The notes beneath the pieces are model-generated. The model searched no databases. It worked only from the letters and a program-made list of their open reading frames with translations, and was not told the origin of the DNA. Source: Gemmatimonadota bacterium (GTDB lineage Bacteria; Gemmatimonadota; Gemmatimonadetes; Gemmatimonadales; Gemmatimonadaceae). Taken from it: DNA of 64,000 nt. The stretch is from the NCBI GenBank assembly GCA_016191225.1, contig JACPPC010000012.1, positions 1 to 64,000 of the forward strand, in the 5' to 3' direction. Positions within the stretch are counted from its first letter, which is position 1, and the number at the start of each line of letters is the position of its first letter. Below, one piece after another: positions 15,992-24,045 of this stretch. The position numbers and the translations under genes are program-made.

Positions 15992-17139
15992 CGCGGGTCG
16001 CGAAGCGGTAGCCCGCTGTGAGCGGCTCCACAGGCTACCGCCCAGAGCCGCTCACCCGACTGGGCGAACACGGACTCGCCGTCGCTCGCGAGCGCCGACG
16101 CGATGAGCGCGCGGCCGGTGTTGAGTCGGGCGACGACACGACCGGATCGGAGGTCCACGAATTGGACGGCGAAATTCGACGACGCAAGGTGGTGTCCGCA
16201 CAGGACTACGCCGCGCGTCGCGACGCCCAGCTTCTTGCGCAGGAAGATGACCCCGTCGCGGACGCCGATGACGTAGATGGCCCCATCGAAGGCTCCAGAG
16301 AAGAGCGAATCACCCCGCACGAACATCGGCCCGACAGGTCCAGGCATCTCAGGATCTGCAATCGTCGACCATCCATCCGCGAGCGAAAACCGATCGATCG
16401 CGACGAACCGGCGTCCGCGGAAGTCGCACAGGGCGACGAGGCGCTCAAACACCAACGGCGAACACTGCAAGCCGCTCTCCCGGGCACCCGTGATCGCACG
16501 CGCAAAGAGGATTCGGCCAGTCAGCCGGTCCATTCCGACGAAATGCCTTTTTTCACTCTGTTCATTCACGTCCGGATAGTCCAGTGCCACGTACACAGTA
16601 TCCCCGGCGATCGACACGCCCCCGACGACGCAGCGCGTGCGACAGTCTGGGGCAACGTCCGTGGTCCATGCGGTTCGCCCGGTGATTCGATCGAATGCTT
16701 GCACGCGGTGCATGTAGTCACCCGTGATCACGAAGTCGGCGTCGACGACATTCTCGCTTTGCGTTGCTGTGTAGTAGGACTTCACCGACCATTTCGTCTG
16801 CCCGGTCGAGGCGTCATACGCGGTGATCTTCCACGACGTCGCGTAGATCATGCCTCCGCGCTCGAGCAGGCGGCGGGAGACTCCGGCCTGGCCGGAGTCT
16901 CCCACTGACCACTTCAAGGCGCCGGAGCGACGGTCGAAGGCGCGCAGGCCGTCACGACCCGCAGCAACGACCAGATCCCCCACAACAAGCGGGCTGAGTT
17001 CGCCTCCTCCATCCCGAATGGGCGCCGACCAGCGAGCGTCAATCACCATTGGTGTCCCGCTGGGATCGACTCGTGGTGCTGAACGCCCGCAAGCCACGAG
17101 GCAGAGAGCTCCGACAAGCAGATGCCTTATCGTTGGCAT
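15988..17139 (-). CDS. PQQ-like beta-propeller lipoprotein
   Basis: The protein has 383 residues. The N-terminus MPTIRHLLVGALCLVACG carries a lipobox (LVAC). The rest is repeated propeller blades of the BamB/PQQ type: GRDGLRAFDRRSGALKWSVG, KITAYDASTGQTKWSV, RVQAFDRITGRTAWTT, VGMDRLTGRILFA, AIYVIGVRDGVIFLRKK and VQFVDLRSGRVVARLN. Each has the A-x-D-x-x-T/S-G-x-x-x-W pattern. Such proteins act as scaffolds or substrate binders in the envelope; the Cys pairs (PDCRTRC) may form disulphides. A longer upstream reading is rejected because the lipobox start is clear. G+C is visibly lower than in the flanking genes, so it may be of recent foreign origin. Confidence 0.85.
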   Translation of the reverse strand: MPTIRHLLVGALCLVACGRSAPRVDPSGTPMVIDARWSAPIRDGGGELSPLVVGDLVVAAGRDGLRAFDRRSGALKWSVGDSGQAGVSRRLLERGGMIYATSWKITAYDASTGQTKWSVKSYYTATQSENVVDADFVITGDYMHRVQAFDRITGRTAWTTDVAPDCRTRCVVGGVSIAGDTVYVALDYPDVNEQSEKRHFVGMDRLTGRILFARAITGARESGLQCSPLVFERLVALCDFRGRRFVAIDRFSLADGWSTIADPEMPGPVGPMFVRGDSLFSGAFDGAIYVIGVRDGVIFLRKKLGVATRGVVLCGHHLASSNFAVQFVDLRSGRVVARLNTGRALIASALASDGESVFAQSGERLWAVACGAAHSGLPLRDPR

Positions 17140-17222
17140 TGGATCAGCCCGATCACGGATCCCGAAGGCGCGAAGCCGGGCGCTCATGGAGAGCCAATCT
17201 GCGCGGCACACCGGGCTTGACG

Positions 17223-19445
17223 CTATGCTCGCCGCATCCCCTCCGCCGTGATGGGCAGGCTCCGCACCCGCTTCCCGCACGCCGCGAACACCGCGTTCGC
17301 CACCGCCGGCGCCACCATCGGCACCGGGTGCTCGCCAAACCCCCGCGGCGCCGCCTGGCTCGGCAGGATGTGCGTCTCGACCTTCGGCATCTGGTCGATC
17401 GTGAGCACCCTGAAGTCGCGGAAGCTCCCCTGCACCGCCGCGCCGTTCACGAAGTCGACCTTCCCCAGCAGCGTCGCCGAGAGCCCCCACGCGATCCCGC
17501 TCTCCACCTGCCCCTCGACGCCGAGTGGGTTGAGCGGGATCCCGCAGTCCACCGCGGCCACAATCCGGTGCACGCGCACGTCCGACAGGTCCCGCGCCAC
17601 CGACAGCTCGGCCACCATCGCGATGTAGCTCCCCGTGTGGTACACGCTGCACGCCACGCCGCGTCCCCACAGCCGGCCGTCGCGCTCGCGCGCGAACGGC
17701 GTTCCCCAGCCCGCGCGCTCGCGCACCGCCTCCAGCGACGCGGCCAGCCGCGCGCGGTCGATCCGCTGCGTCCCCACCAGCTTCACGTCGCGGGGGAGCA
17801 GCTCCAGCCGCAGCGCGATCGGGTCCTTGCCCGTCGCCACCGCGATCTCGTCCAGGAAGGACTCGCGCCCGAACACCGTGCTCGGGTATTCCACCGCGCG
17901 CCACGGCCCCACCGGCACCGGGCTCGTCGCGTCGGCGCAGTCGACACGGAGGTGCGGCACCGTGTACGGATTGTCGAACGCCCCCCACGGCGACCCACCG
18001 CTCGCGATCGCGTTGTCCGCCCGTGGCGGCTTGGGCGGCGCCGTCCAGATGTTGCGCCCGTCGTGCAGGTCGTAGATCGTCAGCTCCGACGTGGTCGTCT
18101 GGTGCGCCAGCGCCTGCAGCCGCCCCCCCGCGTCGATTCCCGCGCGAAACCGCTCCATCGTCGCCGGCTGGAAGTACCCGTTTCGCATGTCGTCCTCGCG
18201 GGTCCAGAGCACCTGCACCGGCACCTTGAGCTTCGCCGAGAGCTGCACCGCCTCGGCCACGTAGTCGGCGAACAGCCGCCGCCCGAAGCCGCCCCCCATC
18301 AGCGCGTGGTGCGCGCGAATGCGGTCCTCCGGCAGCCCCGAGGCGAGCGCTGCCTGCTTCAGCGTCCGCACGTCGCTCTGCGTCGGCACCCACACCTCGG
18401 CGTCCGTCTCCCGCACGTGCGCCGTGCAGTTCATCGTCTCCAGCGGCGCGTGCGCCTGGAACGGAAACTCGTACGTCGCCTCGAGCCGCGTCGCCGACCG
18501 GGCCAGCTCCGCCGTCGCGTCGCCCTCGTCGCGGATCGGGTACAGCTTGCCGTCCCATCGCTGCGGCATGCCGCGCAGGAACTCCGCCGAGTCGAACCCC
18601 GCCCCGGCACCGGGCTCCCACTCCACGTGCAGCCGGGCGCGCCCCTTCATCGCCGTCCAGGTGTCGCTTGCCAGCACCGCCACGCCGTGGTGCACGCCCG
18701 AGTTCACGGCGATCACGTGCCGCACCCCCGGCACCCGGAGCGCGGCCTTGGCGTCGAAGCCCTTGAGCGTCGCGCCGAGCGTGGGCGACCGCACGATGCT
18801 CGCGTAGAGCATGCCGCGCCACTTCACGTCGAGGCCGTACTGCGCGCGGCCGGTCACGATCTTGCGGCCGTCGGTCCGCCGCGTGGGGCGGCCGAGCACC
18901 GTGAACGTGGCCGGGTCCTTGAGCGTGGGCGTGCGAGGCACCGGCAGCGTTGCCGCCGCCGTCGCCAGCTGCCCGAAGGTGCGCCGCCGGTTGGTCGGCC
19001 CGTGGATCACCGCGCCGAGCTCGACGCGGCAGGTGGCCGCGTCCACCTTCCAGTGCGCCGCCGCCGCGGCCACGAGCATCTCGCGCGCCGCCGCCCCCGC
19101 GATGCGGAGCTGCCGGTACGTGTCCGAGCTGCTGCTGCTCCCGCTCGTGTGAAGGCGCACCGTCCTGAACCGCCCGCCGGGCGACGCCTGCTCCACGTGC
19201 ACGCGCGCCAGGTCGGCCCCCAGCTCCTCGGCGATGATCATCGGCAGCAACGTGCGAACGCCCTGTCCCATCTCGAGGCGGATCACCCACACCGTGACCA
19301 CGTCGTTGGGGGCGATGCTCACGAACACATTCGGGTCGAAGGTGGCGATCGGCGCCGCGGCGGCGAGCTCCGGCACCCGCACCCCGAGCCACAGCCCCGC
19401 GGCCGACGCCCCCGCCGCGATGAACTCCCGGCGCGAGACGGGCAT
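17223..19445 (-). CDS. molybdenum hydroxylase large subunit (isoquinoline 1-oxidoreductase beta / aldehyde oxidase type)
   Basis: The protein has 740 residues. A Tat signal begins [20 protein letters not shown], so it is exported folded. The molybdopterin-cytosine-dinucleotide domains show VWVIRLEMGQGVRTLLPMII, FQAHAPLETMNCTAHV, the glycine-rich HALMGGGFGRRL, PWGAFDNPYTVPHLRVDC and VPVGPWRAVEYPSTVFGRES. Near the C-terminus, QAAPRGFGEHPVPMVAPAVA contains the catalytic GE. The family hydroxylates aromatic N-heterocycles or oxidises aldehydes, passing electrons to its 2Fe-2S partner. The ATG overlaps the stop of the small subunit (TGATG). No MCD-insertion chaperone (XdhC/PaoD type) and no cytochrome partner lies nearby. 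Confidence 0.92.
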   Translation of the reverse strand: MPVSRREFIAAGASAAGLWLGVRVPELAAAAPIATFDPNVFVSIAPNDVVTVWVIRLEMGQGVRTLLPMIIAEELGADLARVHVEQASPGGRFRTVRLHTSGSSSSSDTYRQLRIAGAAAREMLVAAAAAHWKVDAATCRVELGAVIHGPTNRRRTFGQLATAAATLPVPRTPTLKDPATFTVLGRPTRRTDGRKIVTGRAQYGLDVKWRGMLYASIVRSPTLGATLKGFDAKAALRVPGVRHVIAVNSGVHHGVAVLASDTWTAMKGRARLHVEWEPGAGAGFDSAEFLRGMPQRWDGKLYPIRDEGDATAELARSATRLEATYEFPFQAHAPLETMNCTAHVRETDAEVWVPTQSDVRTLKQAALASGLPEDRIRAHHALMGGGFGRRLFADYVAEAVQLSAKLKVPVQVLWTREDDMRNGYFQPATMERFRAGIDAGGRLQALAHQTTTSELTIYDLHDGRNIWTAPPKPPRADNAIASGGSPWGAFDNPYTVPHLRVDCADATSPVPVGPWRAVEYPSTVFGRESFLDEIAVATGKDPIALRLELLPRDVKLVGTQRIDRARLAASLEAVRERAGWGTPFARERDGRLWGRGVACSVYHTGSYIAMVAELSVARDLSDVRVHRIVAAVDCGIPLNPLGVEGQVESGIAWGLSATLLGKVDFVNGAAVQGSFRDFRVLTIDQMPKVETHILPSQAAPRGFGEHPVPMVAPAVANAVFAACGKRVRSLPITAEGMRRA

Positions 19446-19912
19446 CAGCGCTTCCCGCCCAGCTCGGCGGCCCGGTGCACCGCGGCCCGCAGCCGGTTGT
19501 AGGTGCCGCATCGGCAGATGTGCGAGGCAAAGGCGCCGTCGATCTCGCCGTCGGTGGGCTGCGGCCTGGCGCGCAGCAGGGCGGCCGCCTCCATGATCAT
19601 CCCCGGCTGGCAGAAGCCGCACTGCGCGACATCCTCCTCGATCCACGCCTGTTGCGCGGGATGCGCACCGTCGCGCGACAGCCCCTCGATCGTGGTGATG
19701 CGCGCGGCGGCGACCGCCGCCACGGGGAGCGAGCACGACCGCACCGCCTGGCCGTTCACGTGCACCGTGCAGGCGCCGCAGGCGCCGATCCCGCAACCGT
19801 ACTTGGTGCCGAACAGCTGCAGGCGGTCGCGCAGCACCCAGAGCAGGGGCATGTCGGCCGGGGCCTCGACGGTGCGCGCGCGGCCGTTCACGGTCAGGGA
19901 GTAGGTGGGCAT
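19445..19912 (-). CDS. 2Fe-2S subunit of the molybdenum hydroxylase (IorA type)
   Basis: The protein has 155 residues. The plant-type ferredoxin motif is [18 protein letters not shown] with the fourth Cys in RSC. The second 2Fe-2S motif is [10 protein letters not shown] with [14 protein letters not shown]. This pairing is diagnostic of the small subunit of two-subunit xanthine-oxidase-family enzymes that lack a FAD domain; electrons must leave to an outside acceptor. There is no signal peptide, so it would be carried across the membrane with the Tat-tagged large subunit. The start [10 protein letters not shown] fits the first strand of the domain; an earlier ATG would add 20 unmatched basic residues. 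It diverges from the cyclophilin gene. Confidence 0.93.
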   Translation of the reverse strand: MPTYSLTVNGRARTVEAPADMPLLWVLRDRLQLFGTKYGCGIGACGACTVHVNGQAVRSCSLPVAAVAAARITTIEGLSRDGAHPAQQAWIEEDVAQCGFCQPGMIMEAAALLRARPQPTDGEIDGAFASHICRCGTYNRLRAAVHRAAELGGKR

Positions 19913-20010
19913 GTGCTCGGTGAGCGGGGTGCGGGGGGATCGCCGCGCGTTGGACAGCCTGGCACGGGGCAAGGGTTGTGTCCCCCGCTGCGCCTCGCCC
20001 CTCCCCCCTC

Positions 20011-20016
20011 TATTAT
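20011..20016 (+). promoter_or_regulatory. candidate -10 element of the cyclophilin gene
   Basis: TATTAT ends seven bases before the ATG in an otherwise C-rich stretch, implying a leaderless or nearly leaderless transcript. There is no convincing -35 and no Shine-Dalgarno sequence. Confidence 0.35.
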
Positions 20017-20022
20017 TCCCCC

Positions 20023-20484
20023 ATGCCGAAAACCGCCACCTTCGAGACCAACCGCGGCACCATCGTCGCGGACCTCTACGAGAAGGACGCTCCCAAGACC
20101 GTCGAGAACTTCGAGAAGCTCGCCAACAGCAAGTTCTACGACGGGGTGAAGTTCCACCGGGTGATCCCCGACTTCGTCGTGCAGGGGGGTGACCCCCTGT
20201 CGCGCGACCTCGCGGCTGGCGACGCCCGCATCGGCACCGGCGGGCCGGGGTGGAAGATCCCCTGCGAGACCGCTGGCAATCCCCAGACCCACAAGGTCGG
20301 CGCCCTCTCCATGGCCCACGCCGGCAAGAACACCGGCGGCAGCCAGTTCTTCATGGTGCTCAGCGAGGACAACACCCGCCACCTGAACGGCATGCACACC
20401 GTCTTCGGCCAGATCACCAAGGGCCTCGACGTCATGAAGCAGATCAAGAAGGACGACATCATGAACTCGGTGCGCGTTTCCTAG
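20023..20484 (+). CDS. peptidyl-prolyl cis-trans isomerase, cyclophilin type
   Basis: The protein has 153 residues and no signal peptide, so it is cytoplasmic. Cyclophilin signatures are [20 protein letters not shown] (catalytic Arg in FHRV), [20 protein letters not shown] with the conserved Gln and Phe, and [13 protein letters not shown]. It catalyses proline isomerisation in protein folding. The start lies directly behind a candidate -10; the earlier in-frame ATG would add 15 residues of low complexity. A small membrane-protein gene follows after 34 bases. Confidence 0.95.
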   Translation: MPKTATFETNRGTIVADLYEKDAPKTVENFEKLANSKFYDGVKFHRVIPDFVVQGGDPLSRDLAAGDARIGTGGPGWKIPCETAGNPQTHKVGALSMAHAGKNTGGSQFFMVLSEDNTRHLNGMHTVFGQITKGLDVMKQIKKDDIMNSVRVS

Positions 20485-20518
20485 CACCGGCGCCACTTCG
20501 CCCAACGAGGAATCCCGC

Positions 20519-20686
20519 ATGTCCGAACACGCACACAACCCGGCCGACCAGGGCGGTGCCCTGAGCGGCTTCTTTGGCGGTGCCGTCGTCCTGCTCATCA
20601 TCGTTGTCGTCATCGTCTACTTCACGAACGCCAAGTTCGCCGGCCACGAAGGCGCCGAAAGACCAGCTGCCGAGGCGACCAAGTAG
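20519..20686 (+). CDS. small single-TM protein (55 residues)
   Basis: The frame is preceded by GAGGA eight bases upstream. It encodes a short hydrophilic N-terminus with His and Asn (MSEHAHNPADQG), a glycine-containing turn (LSGFFGG), one strong TM segment (AVVLLIIVVVIVYF, about residues 22-35) and a charged C-terminal tail (GHEGAERPAAEATK). Good initiation context, a clean TM helix and position 34 bases after the cyclophilin gene support a real gene. No family was recognised and no function is offered. Confidence 0.65.
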   Translation: MSEHAHNPADQGGALSGFFGGAVVLLIIVVVIVYFTNAKFAGHEGAERPAAEATK

Positions 20687-20712
20687 TTGTCTCCCAGCGT
20701 CTTACGCTGCAC

Positions 20713-20740
20713 TTGACATCCGCTGGTCGACGCGTACATT
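20713..20740 (+). promoter_or_regulatory. sigma-70-type promoter of the TetR/efflux cluster
   Basis: TTGACA at 20713-20718 and TACATT at 20735-20740 are separated by 16 bases. This is the best housekeeping promoter in the window. The -10 overlaps the first TetR-type operator, so binding there would block RNA polymerase. Confidence 0.75.
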
Positions 20741-20756
20741 ACTGACCAGTCAGTCA
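20739..20756 (+). promoter_or_regulatory. TetR operator 1
   Basis: TTACTGACCAGTCAGTCA overlaps the -10 element and the expected start of transcription. A second copy in inverted orientation lies 40 bases downstream and matches at 15 of 18 positions. The inner palindromic part (CTGACC/GGTCAG type) is usual for TetR-family operators of efflux systems. Confidence 0.7.
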
Positions 20757-20760
20757 CAAT

Positions 20761-20780
20761 AGCCCGCCTTGCGCGGGCTT
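20761..20780 (+). terminator. hairpin in the leader between the two operators
   Basis: AGCCCGC and GCGGGCT form a 7-bp stem around a 5-base loop, followed by TCCTTGTT. It sits just downstream of the promoter's start point, so it could act as a leader attenuator, or as the terminator of the small upstream gene. Confidence 0.45.
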
Positions 20781-20796
20781 CCTTGTTCCCATTCCC

Positions 20797-20814
20797 TGAC
20801 TGACCAGCCAGTAA
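20797..20814 (-). promoter_or_regulatory. TetR operator 2
   Basis: Read on the minus strand the site is TTACTGGCTGGTCAGTCA, which matches operator 1 at 15 of 18 positions but in the opposite orientation. It ends 13 bases before the TetR start codon, so repressor bound here would also act as a block early in the transcript. Confidence 0.65.
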
Positions 20815-20827
20815 CTACGACGCCCCA

Positions 20828-21484
20828 ATGCCCGCTTCGCATACCGCCCCCCGAGTCGAACACCGCCGCCGTCGCTCCCCCGAGGAGCGGCCGCAGCAGA
20901 TCCTCGATGCCGCCCTCGAGATCTTCGGCGAACAGGGCCTCGCCGCCGCAAGGCTCGACGACATCGCCCGCCGCGCCGGCATCGCCAAGGGCACCATCTA
21001 CCTCTACTTCCCCACCAAGGAAGAGCTCTTCAAGGCCGTCGTCCGCCGCGAGGTCGTCACCCGCATCGAGGGCGCCGAGCAGTTCCAGCGCGACAACGCC
21101 GCCCTCCCCACCGCCGATCTGCTGCGCCGCTTCCTGGCCAACTACTGGAACAGCATCCACCAGAAGACCTCGACGTCGATGTTCCGCATCGTCATCTCGG
21201 AGCTGCAGAAGTTCCCCGACGTCGCCGAGTTCTACGGCCGCGAAGTTGTTGCCCGCGCCTGGTCGGTGGTCGCCGCCATGATCCAGCGCGGCATCGATCG
21301 CGGCGAGTTCCGCCCCGTCGACGCCAACCTCGTCACCCGCGTCTTCGTCGCCTCGTTCCTCATGCACGGCATCTGGATCCGCCCCGACAGCCCCACCTAC
21401 CCCCTGCTCAAGCACCTCAAGCCCGACGACCTGCGCGACAGCCTCATCGACTTCCTCCTCTCCTCGCTCGCGCCCCGCGCCTGA
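20828..21484 (+). CDS. TetR-family repressor of the efflux cluster
   Basis: The protein has 218 residues. The N-terminal helix-turn-helix is clear: RPQQILDAALEIFGEQGLAA, LDDIARRAGIAKGTIYLYFP, TKEELFKAVV. The C-terminal ligand domain has AefR/AcrR-like features (FRIVISELQKFPDVAEFYGR). It heads the cluster TolC, EmrA-like and EmrB-like, 11 bases before the TolC gene. It probably binds the two operators in its own leader, giving autorepression relieved by a transported compound. The N-terminal 20 residues are basic (RVEHRRRRSPEE). Confidence 0.93.
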   Translation: MPASHTAPRVEHRRRRSPEERPQQILDAALEIFGEQGLAAARLDDIARRAGIAKGTIYLYFPTKEELFKAVVRREVVTRIEGAEQFQRDNAALPTADLLRRFLANYWNSIHQKTSTSMFRIVISELQKFPDVAEFYGREVVARAWSVVAAMIQRGIDRGEFRPVDANLVTRVFVASFLMHGIWIRPDSPTYPLLKHLKPDDLRDSLIDFLLSSLAPRA

Positions 21485-21495
21485 GCCGACTCGCC

Positions 21496-22830
21496 ATGCC
21501 TCCGCTTCGTCGTTCCCCGCTCCGCGCCGCCACGGCGCTCGCCGTGTGCAGCGGCCTCGCCGCGGCGCAGCAGGCGTCGATCGTCCTCACCCTCGGCGAT
21601 GCCGCCCGCCTCGCCGCCCGCCAAAGCGCCAGCGTCCAGGTCTCGCAGGCTCGCGCCGACCAGGCCGACGCGCGGGTCACGCAGCGCCGCTCCGAACTTC
21701 TTCCCAACCTCTCCGCCACCGTGCAGGACGGTGAGCGCACCTTCAACTCGGCGTCGTTCGGCATCACCATCCCCGGCGGGCCGTTTCCCCCCGGCGGTGC
21801 CGTGCTCGGACCGGTGCGCAACTACGACCTGCGCGCCCGCGCCAGCGTGACCCTGCTCGACTACGGCGCCTGGCAGCGCACCCGCAGCGCGCAGTCGTCC
21901 GCCACCGCTGCCCGCGCCGACGCCGCCAGCGTGGCCGACATGGCCGCCAACATCGGCGCCATCGCCTACCTCCGCTCGCTGCGGGCCGACGCCGTGCTGC
22001 GCGCGCGCACCGCCGACTCGGTGCTCGCCGACGAGCTCGTGGGCATCGCCCGCGAGCAGGTCCGGAGCGGCGTCGGCATTGGCCTCGACCTCACCCGCGC
22101 CCAGTCGCAGGCCGCGGCCGCACGGGCGCAGCTCATCGGCGCGCGCGGCGAGAACGATCGCGCCCGGCTCGACCTCTACCGCGCCCTCGGCCTCCCCCTC
22201 GACGCCCGCGTGGTCCTCGGCGACTCGCTCGCCGCCCGCGACCGCGCCCCGCTCCCCTTCTACCAGGACGCGGTGGTGCTCGCCATCAAGGTGCGCCCCG
22301 ACCTCGCCGCCGCCGCCGCCCAGCTCGAGGCCCAGCGCCAGTCCCTCTCCGCCTCGCGCGCCGACCGCTTTCCCACCATCGGCCTCGCCGCCGACCAGGG
22401 AGCCACCGGCGTGACGACCGATCGCATGCTCAACACCTGGACGTGGGGCGTGCAGGTCTCGATCCCGATCTTCGACGGATTCCGGCGCTCCGGGCGCGAG
22501 GCCGAGCAGTCGGCGGCGCTCCGCGAGCTCGAGGCCCGCGACCGCGACCTCCGGCAGCAAGTGACGATCGAGGTCCGCGGCGCGCTGCTCGACGTGCGCT
22601 CCGCGGTCGAACAGTCCGACGCCTCCGACACGCGCCTCCGGCTGGCCGAGCAGGAGCTCGCCGAGGCCCGCGATCGCTTCCGGGCCGGCGTGGCCGGCAA
22701 CGCCGACGTTATCACCGCGTCGCTCAGCCTCAACGCCGCCCGCACCCAGCAGGTCGACGCCCTCACGCAGCTCCGCGCCGCCCGAGTCGCCCTCGCCCGA
22801 GTGATGGGCACCGTCACCAAGCTTCCGTAG
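21496..22830 (+). CDS. TolC-family outer-membrane efflux protein
   Basis: The protein has 444 residues with a signal peptide (AATALAVCSGLAAAQQ). The body has the two long coiled-coil OEP repeats typical of TolC: LTLGDAARLAARQSASVQVS, later VGIAREQVRSGVGIGLDLTR and LAEQELAEARDRFRAGVAGN, with strand segments between. It would form the trimeric outer-membrane channel of a tripartite pump with the EmrA- and EmrB-like proteins encoded next. It shares the TetR-controlled promoter. This family is distinct in context from the second TolC gene at 45 kb. Confidence 0.92.
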   Translation: MPPLRRSPLRAATALAVCSGLAAAQQASIVLTLGDAARLAARQSASVQVSQARADQADARVTQRRSELLPNLSATVQDGERTFNSASFGITIPGGPFPPGGAVLGPVRNYDLRARASVTLLDYGAWQRTRSAQSSATAARADAASVADMAANIGAIAYLRSLRADAVLRARTADSVLADELVGIAREQVRSGVGIGLDLTRAQSQAAAARAQLIGARGENDRARLDLYRALGLPLDARVVLGDSLAARDRAPLPFYQDAVVLAIKVRPDLAAAAAQLEAQRQSLSASRADRFPTIGLAADQGATGVTTDRMLNTWTWGVQVSIPIFDGFRRSGREAEQSAALRELEARDRDLRQQVTIEVRGALLDVRSAVEQSDASDTRLRLAEQELAEARDRFRAGVAGNADVITASLSLNAARTQQVDALTQLRAARVALARVMGTVTKLP

Positions 22831-22853
22831 CCGAACCCAGGCAAACCCCGACC

Positions 22854-23987
22854 ATGTCTTCCGTGATTGAGCCCGACACCTCCGCGCCGGCGCCCGCCGC
22901 CGGCTCCGCCCCGTCCCCCAGCGAGGGCGCCGCCGCCGGCGCGCGCTCGCCGCAGAAGCGGCCGATCGTCCCGATCCTCGTCGCGCTCGCCGTGATCGGC
23001 CTCGCCTGGTCCGGCCGGCAGTGGTGGTACGGCCGCACCCACGTTTCCACCGAGAACGCGCAGGTCGACGGCCACATCCTCCCCGTCCTCGCCAAGGTCG
23101 GCGGATTCGTCACCGGCGTGAGCGTGGGCGAGAACGACCACGCCAGGGCCGGCAGCGTGGTGATCACGATCGACGACAGCGAGTACCGCGCCCGGCTCGC
23201 GCAGGCCGAGGCCGACTACGCGGCCGCCCTCGCCGCCGCCGGCAACGGCAGGGACATCGGGCAGGCCTTCGCCGCCACCGAGGCCGCCAGCAGCCAGCGC
23301 GCCGTGACCGACGCGCAGCTCGCCGCCGCGCAGGCCAACTACGAGAAGGCCAAGTCCGACCTCGCGCGGATGACGGGCCTCGCCGAGAAGCAGATCATCA
23401 GCACCCAGCAGCTCGACGCCGCCCGCGCCGCCGAGGAATCGCAGCGCGCCCAGCTCGTCGCCCTGCAGCGCCAGCAGGCGGCGGCCACCGCAGGCATCAC
23501 CGGCGCGCAGGCCGGCCAGCGCCTCGCCCTCGCCCGCCTCGCCGCCGCCCGCGCGGCACGCGACAACGCCGCCCTCCAGCTCAGCTACACCCGCATCACC
23601 CTCCCCACCGCCGGCGTGATCAGCCGCAAGCAGGTCGAGGTCGGCCAGCTCGTGCAGCCGGGGCAGATGCTCTTCTCGGTCGTCGGCGACTCGGGCGTCT
23701 GGATCACCGCGAACCTCAAGGAGACGCAGCTCGAGCACCTGCAGGTCGGGCAGCGCACCGAGATCGAGGTCGACGCCTACCCGGGCACCGTGGCCAAGGG
23801 GGTGGTCGAGTCGCTCAGCCCCGCCACCGGCGCGCGCTTCGCCCTCCTCCCCCCCGACAACGCGACCGGCAACTTCACCAAGGTCGTGCAACGGGTTCCG
23901 GTGCGCATCGCCGTGACCGAGGGGCTCGGCCCCGACCGGCCGCTGCGCCCCGGCATGTCGGTCACCATCCACGTGGACATCCGGTAG
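22854..23987 (+). CDS. EmrA/HlyD-type membrane fusion protein
   Basis: The protein has 377 residues. After a Pro/Ala-rich cytoplasmic N-terminus, one TM helix (IVPILVALAVIGLAW, about residues 39-53) is followed by VSTENAQVDGHILPVLAKV, the lipoyl-half signature of the EmrA group. A long Ala/Gln coiled coil (about 110-240) and a second lipoyl half (ITLPTAGVISRKQVEVGQLV) follow, then a beta-barrel domain ending PGMSVTIHVDIR. It bridges the inner-membrane MFS pump and TolC. Confidence 0.93.
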   Translation: MSSVIEPDTSAPAPAAGSAPSPSEGAAAGARSPQKRPIVPILVALAVIGLAWSGRQWWYGRTHVSTENAQVDGHILPVLAKVGGFVTGVSVGENDHARAGSVVITIDDSEYRARLAQAEADYAAALAAAGNGRDIGQAFAATEAASSQRAVTDAQLAAAQANYEKAKSDLARMTGLAEKQIISTQQLDAARAAEESQRAQLVALQRQQAAATAGITGAQAGQRLALARLAAARAARDNAALQLSYTRITLPTAGVISRKQVEVGQLVQPGQMLFSVVGDSGVWITANLKETQLEHLQVGQRTEIEVDAYPGTVAKGVVESLSPATGARFALLPPDNATGNFTKVVQRVPVRIAVTEGLGPDRPLRPGMSVTIHVDIR

Positions 23988-24045
23988 TCATCCCCGGCGA
24001 AGGGCTGCGCAGCAGCCCGGAGTCGCGGGATCTCATGAGCGCAGA
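23987..24045 (+). repeat. dispersed repeat variant between EmrA- and EmrB-like genes
   Basis: GTCATCCCCGGCGAAGGGCT followed by a short hairpin (GCTGCGCAGC) and GAGTCGCGGGATCTCATGA belongs to the same repeat family by its ends. It fills the gap between the two pump genes and includes the ribosome-binding region of the second, so it may alter their relative expression. Confidence 0.55.
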
